This document shows, piece after piece, positions 5,439-12,759 of a stretch of 41,484 nucleotides of DNA. The notes below the pieces were generated by a model. That model was given only the letters and a program-made list of their open reading frames with translations. It did no database searches and was not told where the DNA came from. Position numbers and translations under genes: made by a program. Numbering within the stretch: position 1 is the first letter of the stretch; each line of letters starts with the position of its first letter. The stretch is taken from positions 1-41,484 of IMG/VR virus record IMGVR_UViG_3300009506_000080; one strand, written 5' to 3'. Source of the stretch: a virus.

Positions 5439-5702
5439 ATGACGAGAGTAAGAGGAATGAAGAAGACCGTGCCGATACCGCACTGGGCAAGATACATCAG
5501 CCAGGACCCTAATGGTGATATCTACGTCTGGAGCGAGAAGCCGGACAAGTGGGACGAATGGCTGTCAGACTTCGTTAACTTCCGATTCATTGCCCACGGG
5601 AACCCAAATCCGCAGTGGAAGAAATACTGCCGCAAGCTCACCTATGCCGAACGGACAGCCTGCAAGGTTCTGATCCGCATCCGCAAGAAGGAGAAGCCAT
5701 GA
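5439..5702 (+). CDS. Trp-rich small protein family, tandem copy 2 (87 aa)
   Basis: The protein contains IPHWARYISQDPNGDIYVW and ends WKKYCRKLTYAERTACKVLI, matching copies 1 and 3 at both ends. The ATG at 5439 has GAGG seven bases upstream. An 11-codon frame (5404-5439) with its own GAGGAG site ends on the same base as TGATG and may be a leader peptide. At the 3' end, an ATG overlapping the stop (5699) opens an 18-codon frame that I do not count as a gene. Confidence 0.65.
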   Translation: MTRVRGMKKTVPIPHWARYISQDPNGDIYVWSEKPDKWDEWLSDFVNFRFIAHGNPNPQWKKYCRKLTYAERTACKVLIRIRKKEKP

Positions 5703-5771
5703 CTGACATTCCGAGACTCGGCATCGATCCAACGCCGCTATCAACATCACCTTGACCTTGGGGAGGAAAAC

Positions 5772-6053
5772 ATGAGTATCACAACAGTGTATATCCCATG
5801 TTGGGCTCGGTGGGTTACTCAAGACAGAGATGGAACAATCAAAGCCTGGGGAAAAAAACCTATCCAATCATTGCCGGGTGTTTCTCGAGGAATGATTTGG
5901 GATCCAGACTATTTGGGAACTCCAATCCCTCACCCAAGAATAGAAATAGGTATTGGCAACCCAAATGATGATTGGAAGAAATACATTCGCAAGTTGACTC
6001 TAAAAGAAATCAGAACAGGCAAGGTTAGAATCAAGGTAAGGAATAACAATTGA
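5772..6053 (+). CDS. Trp-rich small protein family, tandem copy 3 (93 aa)
   Basis: The start ATG follows GGGGAGGAAAAC, a strong ribosome site. It carries IPCWARWVTQDRDGTIKAW and ends WKKYIRKLTLKEIRTGKVRI, very close to copy 2. The third copy is clearly more A/T-rich at silent positions than copies 1 and 2, and this bias continues into the next gene. That suggests this copy arrived with the glycosidase-like gene or has a different history from its siblings. Confidence 0.7.
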   Translation: MSITTVYIPCWARWVTQDRDGTIKAWGKKPIQSLPGVSRGMIWDPDYLGTPIPHPRIEIGIGNPNDDWKKYIRKLTLKEIRTGKVRIKVRNNN

Positions 6054-6166
6054 TCAAACCAATGCCGGAGGCTTCGGTGTGGAACGTAAACTTCCCGAGG
6101 AGGCTAGTCGGACACCACGGATCTTGCCTCATCGAGGCCTTCGGCTTTTTACTTGGAGATATCTAC

Positions 6167-9100
6167 ATGAAGCGTATCCTTGTGCTCCTTCTCCTGGGCT
6201 TTCTGGCAAACGTGGCCACCAGCCAGGTTCCAAAACCAAGTGATGACCCGATCCATTTTCCTAGGTTGTTCCGACAGTCACAGATGCCGGAAGGAAGGAA
6301 TGCAACAAGTCACTCTCAAGGAACGAGGCTTGAGTGGAATTCGAAATATGATGTTGTCATCATGCGTCCATCGTTTGCAAACGGGTTTATTGATGAGCTG
6401 AAAGTAATGAACCCAAATATCAGGGTTCTGGCTAGTCTCGGGTACTTTTGCAAGTATGAGAGTGGTATTTGGAATTGTGACAGTGATTATGTTCTCAGGT
6501 ATGCCGATGGATCGAAGGTCAAGATTCAGAATAATCCAGAAGCTTATGCTCCGGACATGTTCTGGAACAAAGGGGGCGTTCTTGGGAATGCTTACTTTGC
6601 CTCCTGGATGATCGCCAATATGGATCTGGTCAGTAATGACTGGGATGGCTTCGGATCGGATGATCTGTCGGTCAGCGGAATAGTCCAGGGTGATGTAACA
6701 GTAGATATCAATCAAGTGGACTACGATCGGAATGGATATCCTGATGTAGACAATGATAATGATGGTGACACTTATAGTGATGGGTTTGAAATTGAGGCGT
6801 ATGCCGATGGTGGAACGGCTGGGGTATCAAAATTCACAACAACAGGAAGTTTTGTTTCACAGGGATATGTTGATTACTCTGGCAACAATCTGGTTGCGCA
6901 TATTACTGTCTACGGGTTCTACAACTGGAAAACAAATGGGAGATGGACCATTGATGGTACAAAGACTCATACTGCAAATACTCTCTATGTCATAGATGCC
7001 GGCGATGTCATCATAGACGATCCTTACAATGGTGTGGATCAACAGTGTTATGCAGATGACAGTGATAATGGTGCAACGCCAACTAGCGATGGGGGGGAAG
7101 ATTGGAATCCAGTAAAGAATCAAACGGCCGCCTGGGCTTCCTGGCTTGAGGAAACAAGAACTGCGTATGTTGCTGCAACTTCCAACGAACCACTCGAATA
7201 CTGGAATCCTGGGAGTCCGATCGATCAGGCAAGATCTGATGGTGGAGCCATCTTGATGGAGGCCGAAGATCAGATTTTTGGTGGATCTCTAGCCGCACTT
7301 TACAAGCACGCTCACTATTGGGTCAACAATGATTGGGCCGATGAAGATTCCAAGTGGTTTTGCATCACTACAGAGACATGGAAACAAGCCTATGATACGC
7401 CATTCCATCCAGAGTGGCGACACGATAAGAGAGCCCAATCGAATTTGAAGCTGCTACGCGCCATGTTGGCAACGTGTTGTGTTGCAGGTGCATTCTATGA
7501 CCCTGACTATAACTACTTCCATGAAGGAGGAATTTGGCTGGATGAGCTTGAGACGGATCTTGGGTACTACACCACAAAACCATACGTGATCGACAAGGGA
7601 TTCGGTGCCCATTGGTATGCTGGTGTTGATCCTACTCCTGATGTTCCGACTGGAACAGGTGCTTCAGGAGGTGACTTTGTTGTCAGGTTTTTCGACAACG
7701 GCGTTGTCATTGTCTACATGGGATCCGAAGTTGGGGTAGATTCGGCAAAGCTAACTGACCAGGATCTCCAAGATGCTTGGACTGCCGTTGGTGGTGGCGG
7801 GCCGTATCCAGGTCCATACTACTCTTTCTTAGGCGGACAAGATCCAGAGTGGAACAATGGGCGAGAGTTCACGTCACGAGTGTTTCACGGATATTTCGGG
7901 TCGAACAGAGATGGTAACTCAAGACAGAACAACTCAGCAATATCCTATGGGGATGGATTGATTCTCTACACCACCAGGAAGATTGTTGTCTCCAGCATTG
8001 TTGTCGGGAACGATGATATTCAGGAAACAAGCCCGATGAGTCCAGGGCCTCTATATACCGGATCGTGGACGAATAAGGCAGATATCCAAGACAATGATGA
8101 CAATTGGGATGATAATCCCTACTGGACACAAGGGCCTGTTTATAACACTGAAGTCAACGGTGTCTGGTACTACGGCTACAAGACGGCAGAACCGACAAGC
8201 CATTCATCGGTCGTCTATTCGCCATCAATCGGGGTATCTGGGTATTATGGCGTCTACGAGTGGCATGGCTGGGAAGGGGAATATGAGAGCACGTCGAATG
8301 AAGCAACAAATGCTCCGTATAAAGTTTTCACAGGCCCGAAGAAGGGTCCGTTGACGCTAGTTCTCAGCGGTACGATTGACGATAGAAATGCTACCAAGCA
8401 AGGACAATGGAACTATCTGGGCATGATTCATGCCGACGCTGGAGATCAGGTCAACATTGTTCTCTACAGTTATGGGGCTGATGAGACAGTGATTGCTGAT
8501 GCCTTCAAACTCGAATACAGCGGTCAGTTCAGACCAACAGCCGCCGGTGGTGGGTATGCTCCGGCCTATACAGGCACCGGATCCAGAAAGATTGCTGTCT
8601 TGACGTCTGACTACATGGATTCTTCTGGGATTCCGTGGCTCCATCTTACGACTGGAGGAATGGTTCTCATCCTTGGGTCATACATCGATCAGACAGACTT
8701 GATGACAATCGAATACAAGTTGGATTGGGATGATGGTGGTCAACAAACTACCGGCTGGATGGATCTCTTTGGAACGAGTTGGTTCACAGCGTCAGATGGA
8801 AGACCTTCCTTCTACAACACGGGGAATGCCGTGGATGAAACAAGGATTGGTATCGAACGTCTTGATGATGATTCGGCTATCACGAGATCTGAGTTTTACA
8901 TTCTTGGGTTTGACCCAAAATGGGGTCTATGGGAAGCGGGCATCAAGAACAAGTATGCATGGTGTCCAGGGTACTACGCAGGTGAAGCCGGGTCCTGTGA
9001 CTCTTTGACCAAGTTCGGAGAGTACTGGGTGTCGTCTACAAGCGAGGCTCTAGCGCCATTTCGTTGGTGGGCTGATTCAGACACAGATTGGATAAACCCA

Positions 9101-9202
9101 GGCAACGTTGTTGGCGATGGAATCAACGAATACTTCGTCTCTTTCAAGATCTCTGAGCCAAATGGCGAGACCGGGGTTGCAACCATGAGGGTCTTCAAGT
9201 GA
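6167..9202 (+). CDS. Exported glycoside-hydrolase-like protein with golvesin/Xly-type carbohydrate-binding domain (1011 aa)
   Basis: The ATG at 6167 (GGAG upstream) begins a clear Sec signal peptide: MKRI, a Leu-rich core, then VATSQ as likely cleavage region. Residues about 55-175 look like the start of a TIM-barrel glycosidase of the hypothetical GHL type (YDVVIMRPSF, WDGFGSDD near 160). A block at about 186-208 has repeated D-x-D-x-N/D-G motifs (DRNGYPDVDNDNDGD), typical calcium-binding loops. Residues 380-475 look like the rest of the barrel (AGAFYDPDYNYF, WLDELETDLGY). Residues about 630-790 match the golvesin/xanthan-lyase CBD-like domain (YYGVYEW, ATNAPYKVF, WNYLG, IADAFKLEY). A beta domain ends the protein. 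A phage gene with a signal peptide is unusual; it may attack or remodel surface glycans from outside the membrane. The gene is AT-richer than the virion genes. The upstream in-frame extension to 6050 lacks a ribosome site. Confidence 0.75.
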   Translation: MKRILVLLLLGFLANVATSQVPKPSDDPIHFPRLFRQSQMPEGRNATSHSQGTRLEWNSKYDVVIMRPSFANGFIDELKVMNPNIRVLASLGYFCKYESGIWNCDSDYVLRYADGSKVKIQNNPEAYAPDMFWNKGGVLGNAYFASWMIANMDLVSNDWDGFGSDDLSVSGIVQGDVTVDINQVDYDRNGYPDVDNDNDGDTYSDGFEIEAYADGGTAGVSKFTTTGSFVSQGYVDYSGNNLVAHITVYGFYNWKTNGRWTIDGTKTHTANTLYVIDAGDVIIDDPYNGVDQQCYADDSDNGATPTSDGGEDWNPVKNQTAAWASWLEETRTAYVAATSNEPLEYWNPGSPIDQARSDGGAILMEAEDQIFGGSLAALYKHAHYWVNNDWADEDSKWFCITTETWKQAYDTPFHPEWRHDKRAQSNLKLLRAMLATCCVAGAFYDPDYNYFHEGGIWLDELETDLGYYTTKPYVIDKGFGAHWYAGVDPTPDVPTGTGASGGDFVVRFFDNGVVIVYMGSEVGVDSAKLTDQDLQDAWTAVGGGGPYPGPYYSFLGGQDPEWNNGREFTSRVFHGYFGSNRDGNSRQNNSAISYGDGLILYTTRKIVVSSIVVGNDDIQETSPMSPGPLYTGSWTNKADIQDNDDNWDDNPYWTQGPVYNTEVNGVWYYGYKTAEPTSHSSVVYSPSIGVSGYYGVYEWHGWEGEYESTSNEATNAPYKVFTGPKKGPLTLVLSGTIDDRNATKQGQWNYLGMIHADAGDQVNIVLYSYGADETVIADAFKLEYSGQFRPTAAGGGYAPAYTGTGSRKIAVLTSDYMDSSGIPWLHLTTGGMVLILGSYIDQTDLMTIEYKLDWDDGGQQTTGWMDLFGTSWFTASDGRPSFYNTGNAVDETRIGIERLDDDSAITRSEFYILGFDPKWGLWEAGIKNKYAWCPGYYAGEAGSCDSLTKFGEYWVSSTSEALAPFRWWADSDTDWINPGNVVGDGINEYFVSFKISEPNGETGVATMRVFK

Positions 9203-9552
9203 ACACAGATCGGATTGTTGCTGTCTGGTCATCCATGTGGCTGAGACAGTATCCAGGTGAGAAGCTGGAGATGCCGTTGCCGGCGTCCCTCAAAGAGTTT
9301 CTCGTGGAGGCCATGAACGATGACGAGATACAGGGATGGGTACTCAGAGAGATCGATCGAAGATATCGAAGCAGCCAGGGAGAGACGAGAAAGGAGATTA
9401 CTAGCTCTGCCGAGACGCAGAGAAATGATCGATCACCTCCGGAAGCTGTGGGATCAGATTCCGGAAACAGAGAAGGCCGAGAAGAGGATCCAGTACCTGG
9501 GTGCTCTCATGATTGTCGAAGATCCAAGAGCAAGCGTGGCTCAGCTACGTGA
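9199..9552 (+). CDS. Putative first frame of a small-terminase-region protein
   Basis: The GTG at 9199 overlaps the preceding stop as GTGA. Residues 1-60 look like a real protein (PLPASLKEFLVEAMNDDEI, helical). From about residue 70 the sequence becomes Ser/Arg/Pro-rich and looks out of frame (SSAETQRNDRSPPEAVGSDS). At the same place the +1-shifted frame (gene at 9320) becomes protein-like. Either the two genes overlap by 233 bp, or a frameshift around 9350-9400 fuses this N-terminus to the downstream frame. I cannot decide which from sequence alone. Confidence 0.45.
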   Translation: MNTDRIVAVWSSMWLRQYPGEKLEMPLPASLKEFLVEAMNDDEIQGWVLREIDRRYRSSQGETRKEITSSAETQRNDRSPPEAVGSDSGNREGREEDPVPGCSHDCRRSKSKRGSAT

Positions 9553-9736
9553 GGCCACCAAGATGATCGGAGAACTGGTCGGCCTGTATCGTCAGAAGAT
9601 CGATCTCACGGCCATCAGGGATGATAGCGAGCTGGATCAGACAAAGCTCATCGATGACCTTGCGGCCCTCCCGGACAACATGAAGCAGGCCATTGTGGAG
9701 AGGATGACAAATGACGGGCAGGAAAGTAGCGAGTGA
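9320..9736 (+). CDS. Putative small terminase subunit (138 aa)
   Basis: A charged, mostly helical protein (REMIDHLRKLWDQIPETEKA, then LREATKMIGELVGLYRQKID) lies two genes before the large terminase. Its position, size and helical, probably oligomeric make-up fit a small terminase, which binds the packaging site and recruits the large subunit. No diagnostic motif is visible. Its ATG has GGAGG nine bases upstream. The first 25 residues are less protein-like than the rest, which again hints that translation may enter from the 9199 frame. The last 26 bp overlap the regulator gene. Confidence 0.5.
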   Translation: MTRYRDGYSERSIEDIEAARERRERRLLALPRRREMIDHLRKLWDQIPETEKAEKRIQYLGALMIVEDPRASVAQLREATKMIGELVGLYRQKIDLTAIRDDSELDQTKLIDDLAALPDNMKQAIVERMTNDGQESSE

Positions 9737-10022
9737 ACTGAACATCAACTTCTCGGTGATCATCAAGGCACTCCGAGAAGAAGCTGGGTTGAAACAATCC
9801 GAGGCAGCCAAGAAGGCCGGGATCAATCCGTCTTATCTTTGTCTCATTGAGACAGAGAAATGTGGCATCCCCTCAGAGCCCGTTCTTCAGTGCTTGGCCA
9901 AGGTCCTTGATGTGGATGGAGATTGGCTTTGCCTTGTGTCCGGGAGATGTCCTGATGACTTCATGCGGCGTTTTCTGAAGGATCCAAAGAAAGCCTGTGA
10001 GGTTGTCAGAGAATGTCTGTAA
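9711..10022 (+). CDS. XRE/Cro-CI family helix-turn-helix regulator (103 aa)
   Basis: Residues about 14-70 form an HTH_3 domain: IKALREEAGLKQSEAAKKAG is helix 1 to helix 2, followed by INPSYLCLIE as the recognition helix segment and a G-x-P-S-x-x-x-L-x-x-L-A-K-V-L end. The tail is short and has no peptidase or oligomerisation domain that I recognise. The start at 9711 has GGAGAGG upstream. It lies between the small and large terminase genes, an odd place for a repressor, and would be expressed with the late genes. The 17-bp dyads in the divergent region are plausible targets (inference). Confidence 0.85.
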   Translation: MTGRKVASELNINFSVIIKALREEAGLKQSEAAKKAGINPSYLCLIETEKCGIPSEPVLQCLAKVLDVDGDWLCLVSGRCPDDFMRRFLKDPKKACEVVRECL

Positions 10023-10687
10023 AGGACTTGGCAAGCCTTTCTGAGAGACTCCAACGATTGGCCTGGAAGGAAGCCAGGAAGGATCCATGTGTCTTTCTCA
10101 GGACATTCGTGAAGACCCTGGACGAGCATGACGCCATCACTCCTGTCAAGCGATTCCCCTATCTGCCCGTGTTTGAGCATCTCACGGCCAAGTGGCGAGA
10201 TCTTCTTCCAGGACAGCACCTCATCATCGCCAAGTCCAGACAACTCATGGCATCCTGGTGGGCCATTGCCATGGTTCTCCACGAATTGATGTCGAAGCCT
10301 GGCCGGCTCGTCGGGGTAGTTTCCAAAAAGGAGAGTGATGCGGCCAAGCTCATCGGGGAGACCAGGATGGGCGTGATTGCGAGAAACCTGCCATATTGGT
10401 TGCAAGAGTCCTATCCGATCGAGGAAACCAAGACGGCTGTTACTGTACGCCATGGAAGACGGGACCCGCCATCAGTATGCCTGGCAATGCCCCAGGGAGC
10501 CCACCAGGCCCGAATGCACACGTTCTCCATGCTGTTCTTCGATGAGGCTGCTTTTCAGGATGCTCTCGAAGATGCCATCGTAGGGGCTAAGCCTACGCTC
10601 CATGGAGGTGGGAGGCTCCTGGTGGTTTCATCGGCATCTCCTGGTACGTTCGAGGATATATGGCGAGGTAAGTGGGGTGGTCAGTAG
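10013..10687 (+). CDS. terL: Large terminase, N-terminal ATPase half (224 aa, split gene)
   Basis: This is the packaging motor ATPase domain. Visible motifs are the adenine/Walker A-like segment AKSRQLMASWW (residues 73-83), Walker B with catalytic Glu in MLFFDEAAF (DE at 177-178) and the coupling motif SSASPGTFE (206-214). A whole TerL is usually 450-600 residues; here the frame stops at 10687 soon after the coupling motif. The missing nuclease domain is in the same reading phase at 12641-13636, after three unrelated genes. The product may work as a two-polypeptide enzyme, or the halves may be rejoined by splicing; no intron signature was recognised. Starts at ATG 10013, overlapping the previous gene by 10 bp. 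Confidence 0.85.
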   Translation: MSVKDLASLSERLQRLAWKEARKDPCVFLRTFVKTLDEHDAITPVKRFPYLPVFEHLTAKWRDLLPGQHLIIAKSRQLMASWWAIAMVLHELMSKPGRLVGVVSKKESDAAKLIGETRMGVIARNLPYWLQESYPIEETKTAVTVRHGRRDPPSVCLAMPQGAHQARMHTFSMLFFDEAAFQDALEDAIVGAKPTLHGGGRLLVVSSASPGTFEDIWRGKWGGQ

Positions 10688-10928
10688 AGCGCGAAGGAAG
10701 CACCGAAAGCATGTGTACCGTATCCAGCCATGTTCCGTCTGTGGAGAAACTGTGGCAGCTCATCTCAACAGGGAAGAGATGTCCTGGTATCAGTACGATA
10801 AGGTTGGACGATCGTATACCAAACACAAACACCACATCGAATATATCGATCCATGGGAATTTGAGAAGCTGATGAAGCCGTATGTTGTGGTTCCGAAGTG
10901 GGTTGTTGATGGGAGGAAACGGAGATGA
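10677..10928 (+). CDS. Small Cys/His zinc-finger-like protein inside the split terL (83 aa)
   Basis: The GTG at 10677 has GAGG eight bases upstream and overlaps the end of the terL ATPase half by 11 bp. The protein is basic at the N-terminus (RARRKHRKHVYR), then has CSVCGE and, 25 residues on, KHKHHIEYIDP, a pattern that could bind zinc. It faintly recalls HNH endonucleases (C-x-x-C...H-H-I), but the later N/H of the HNH core is not evident. A homing-nuclease relic would explain the split gene; a plain zinc-binding protein is equally possible. Confidence 0.55.
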   Translation: MVSRARRKHRKHVYRIQPCSVCGETVAAHLNREEMSWYQYDKVGRSYTKHKHHIEYIDPWEFEKLMKPYVVVPKWVVDGRKRR

Positions 10929-11761
10929 ATACCGAGCTGATTCTTGAAGGGGATGACCTTCTCAGGGCCTGCTGGTTTCAAGATCCAAAGAAGAACTACT
11001 CAGAAGCAGAACATGTCTTTTTGGAAAGTGCCGAGAAAATCAAAAATGCCATGAGAGATGCTGGTGCAAAAATTCTCTCCGAGATGCCGAAAGACATGTT
11101 CAAAGAAAAACCAGTAAGGATTGTTGGTTCTGGTCCGACACATTCAGAAACAACCAGCATTTATGAATATGTTGAATCGGTTATAGGATGCAACGCGGCC
11201 CCGATGGAAAATCCTTCGCGTTATCACTATGGAGTAACCGGTGATCCTTCGATGTCTTTGGCAATCCTGAAAGATACGAGTCTCAGCGTGCCGTATTTCT
11301 TTAGAATGGATGAAGTCAGGACTGAAGAGGCTGTGAAGGCCATAAAGAGGATCAGGAGAAGAAGAAAGTACGTGACTCCTATCCTGGTAGACGAGCCTCT
11401 CGATTCTGTTCAGATAACGATGCACAATGGAGATCAATTTATTTCGAAGGCAAGAATGACAGGCACTGTGGCCATTATTGTTGCATGCTACTTTTCGTCT
11501 CCGATTATCACTCTTTCAGGTATCGATTATGTACCGTACTCGTCCACAAAGATGAGTCGGTATGATGTTACTCCATGGTATACTCCTCCTCCGACGCAAG
11601 ATGAAAATACGGTCATGTTCCGTGGGTATGAGATACCTGCCCATTGGGAGATTGAAGTCCATACTACGGAGTATCTAGCCAAGCTCTACTACAACATGGG
11701 TCTTGGATCAATCATGCTGGCTAAGAGGGCTGGTGTTCTCAATCTGCCTTCATGGAGATAG
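10925..11761 (+). CDS. Rossmann-type protein resembling GT42 sialyltransferases / MptE-like (DUF115) proteins (278 aa)
   Basis: Residues about 64-75 read VRIVGSGPTHSE, the N-terminal glycine-rich motif of GT42 and MptE-like families. Residues about 177-205 read MTGTVAIIVACYF then ITLSGIDYVPYSS, matching the S-G-x-x-A...L-S-G-I-D-(F/Y) block of these enzymes. GT42 members transfer sialic acid from CMP-sialic acid; MptE-like proteins are often linked to surface sugar pathways. Which reaction applies is not clear. It overlaps its neighbour by 4 bp (ATGA), and the GT-B gene follows at once, so the two likely act together on a glycan. It is AT-richer than the flanking terL halves, supporting transfer. 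Confidence 0.5.
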   Translation: MNTELILEGDDLLRACWFQDPKKNYSEAEHVFLESAEKIKNAMRDAGAKILSEMPKDMFKEKPVRIVGSGPTHSETTSIYEYVESVIGCNAAPMENPSRYHYGVTGDPSMSLAILKDTSLSVPYFFRMDEVRTEEAVKAIKRIRRRRKYVTPILVDEPLDSVQITMHNGDQFISKARMTGTVAIIVACYFSSPIITLSGIDYVPYSSTKMSRYDVTPWYTPPPTQDENTVMFRGYEIPAHWEIEVHTTEYLAKLYYNMGLGSIMLAKRAGVLNLPSWR

Positions 11762-11763
11762 AC

Positions 11764-12759
11764 ATGAAAGTTATCAATCTTGCCATCACCCCCTGTGCCG
11801 GGTCTCCAATCGATCTCAGCTCGGCTATCAATGATTATCTTGATGGATGGGAGTCAGAGCTGTACCAAGAAAAGGTCGCGTACAACGATGGGAGAGTCTT
11901 TGAAGGTGACATCAAACCATTGGATAGAGAAAATGTATGGGGCCAGATCAAAGATGCAGATGCCTTCATTCTTCACAATAATGGACCATGCCCACCGTGG
12001 GGTATGGGGTTCCAGGAACAATTACTTCCAGACGATAATCGTCCGAAGATCTGGGTGATTCATTCCCCCTACTACTGGTGGGATGCCACTTCATGGGGAA
12101 GGATGAAAAACGTTAGTCTTGTTACTTGGTGTGGTCTTCATTCCATTCTCTGGAAACGGAGCATGGCAATCCCTATCAATGCAATGCCGCAGATAATTAG
12201 GTGGGAAAAATATCTGGCAAAAGATCGAGATCGAGAAGGGCTTCCTGTTATTGTGTTTGCACCATCAACGAAGAGATGGCAAGATCCTTTCCATACCAAG
12301 GGATTTCCGATTGTTGATCGGCACCTGAAACAGCTAGAGGTTGACGGAAAGATTGACTACCATCTCGTTCACGGGAGAAGTCATCTTGAATGTTTGGAAG
12401 CAATATCTAAGGCTGATATCTGTATCGATGACATCATCACCGGAGAATACCATAGAGTCTTCCTCGAGTCCTGCGCCAGTGGGGTCATGGCAGTCACTGG
12501 CATGACGTCTGAAGTGAAGTCTACCATGGCAAGATGTATTGGATGCCAGATGGATGAGATCCCAGGAATCAGGCTCAACCCAAGGTCGTTCATCAACTGC
12601 TTTGAGTCGATCGTAAAAGACCGAGAAATGACGAGGAAGTATGGACAGCAAGGACGCCGATTTATTGAAGAGCATTGGCATCCAGCCAAGATCATCGAGC
12701 GATTCGTCCGGCCCCTCCTTGAGCGATCTGGGAAAGTCTGTCAAGCACGAGTACCATGA
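11764..12759 (+). CDS. GT-B type glycosyltransferase inside the split terL (331 aa)
   Basis: The ATG at 11764 has GGAG six bases upstream. The N-terminal half is a Rossmann-like acceptor domain (MKVINLAITPCAGSP, then a DADAFILHNNGPCP segment). The C-terminal half carries IVFAPSTKRWQDPF, HTKGF, then YHLVHGRSHLECLEAISKAD and a Glu-containing EYHRVFLESCASGVMAVTG. The last is the donor-site E-x-x-x-G/A-x-x-x-G pattern of GT4-like enzymes. The C-terminus reads on into the 5' edge of the terL nuclease half (overlap 12641-12759), so its natural tail may be altered. Its substrate is unknown; candidates are a virion protein, DNA base or host surface glycan. Confidence 0.75.
   Translation: MKVINLAITPCAGSPIDLSSAINDYLDGWESELYQEKVAYNDGRVFEGDIKPLDRENVWGQIKDADAFILHNNGPCPPWGMGFQEQLLPDDNRPKIWVIHSPYYWWDATSWGRMKNVSLVTWCGLHSILWKRSMAIPINAMPQIIRWEKYLAKDRDREGLPVIVFAPSTKRWQDPFHTKGFPIVDRHLKQLEVDGKIDYHLVHGRSHLECLEAISKADICIDDIITGEYHRVFLESCASGVMAVTGMTSEVKSTMARCIGCQMDEIPGIRLNPRSFINCFESIVKDREMTRKYGQQGRRFIEEHWHPAKIIERFVRPLLERSGKVCQARVP

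Noticed and set aside
6134-6150. Intrinsic terminator before the glycosidase gene (AGGCC-TTC-GGCTT followed by Ts)
   Set aside because: The stem is only three Watson-Crick pairs plus weak ends with a 3-nt loop, too weak to call.
6050-6166. N-terminal extension of the glycosidase-like protein
   Set aside because: It has no ribosome site, and it would bury the signal peptide 39 residues inside the protein.
10688-12737. Group I or II intron, or intein, in terL
   Set aside because: No splice-end consensus, catalytic RNA motif or Hint-domain residues were recognised, and the inserted DNA is filled with coupled genes. Not excluded, but not supported enough to annotate.
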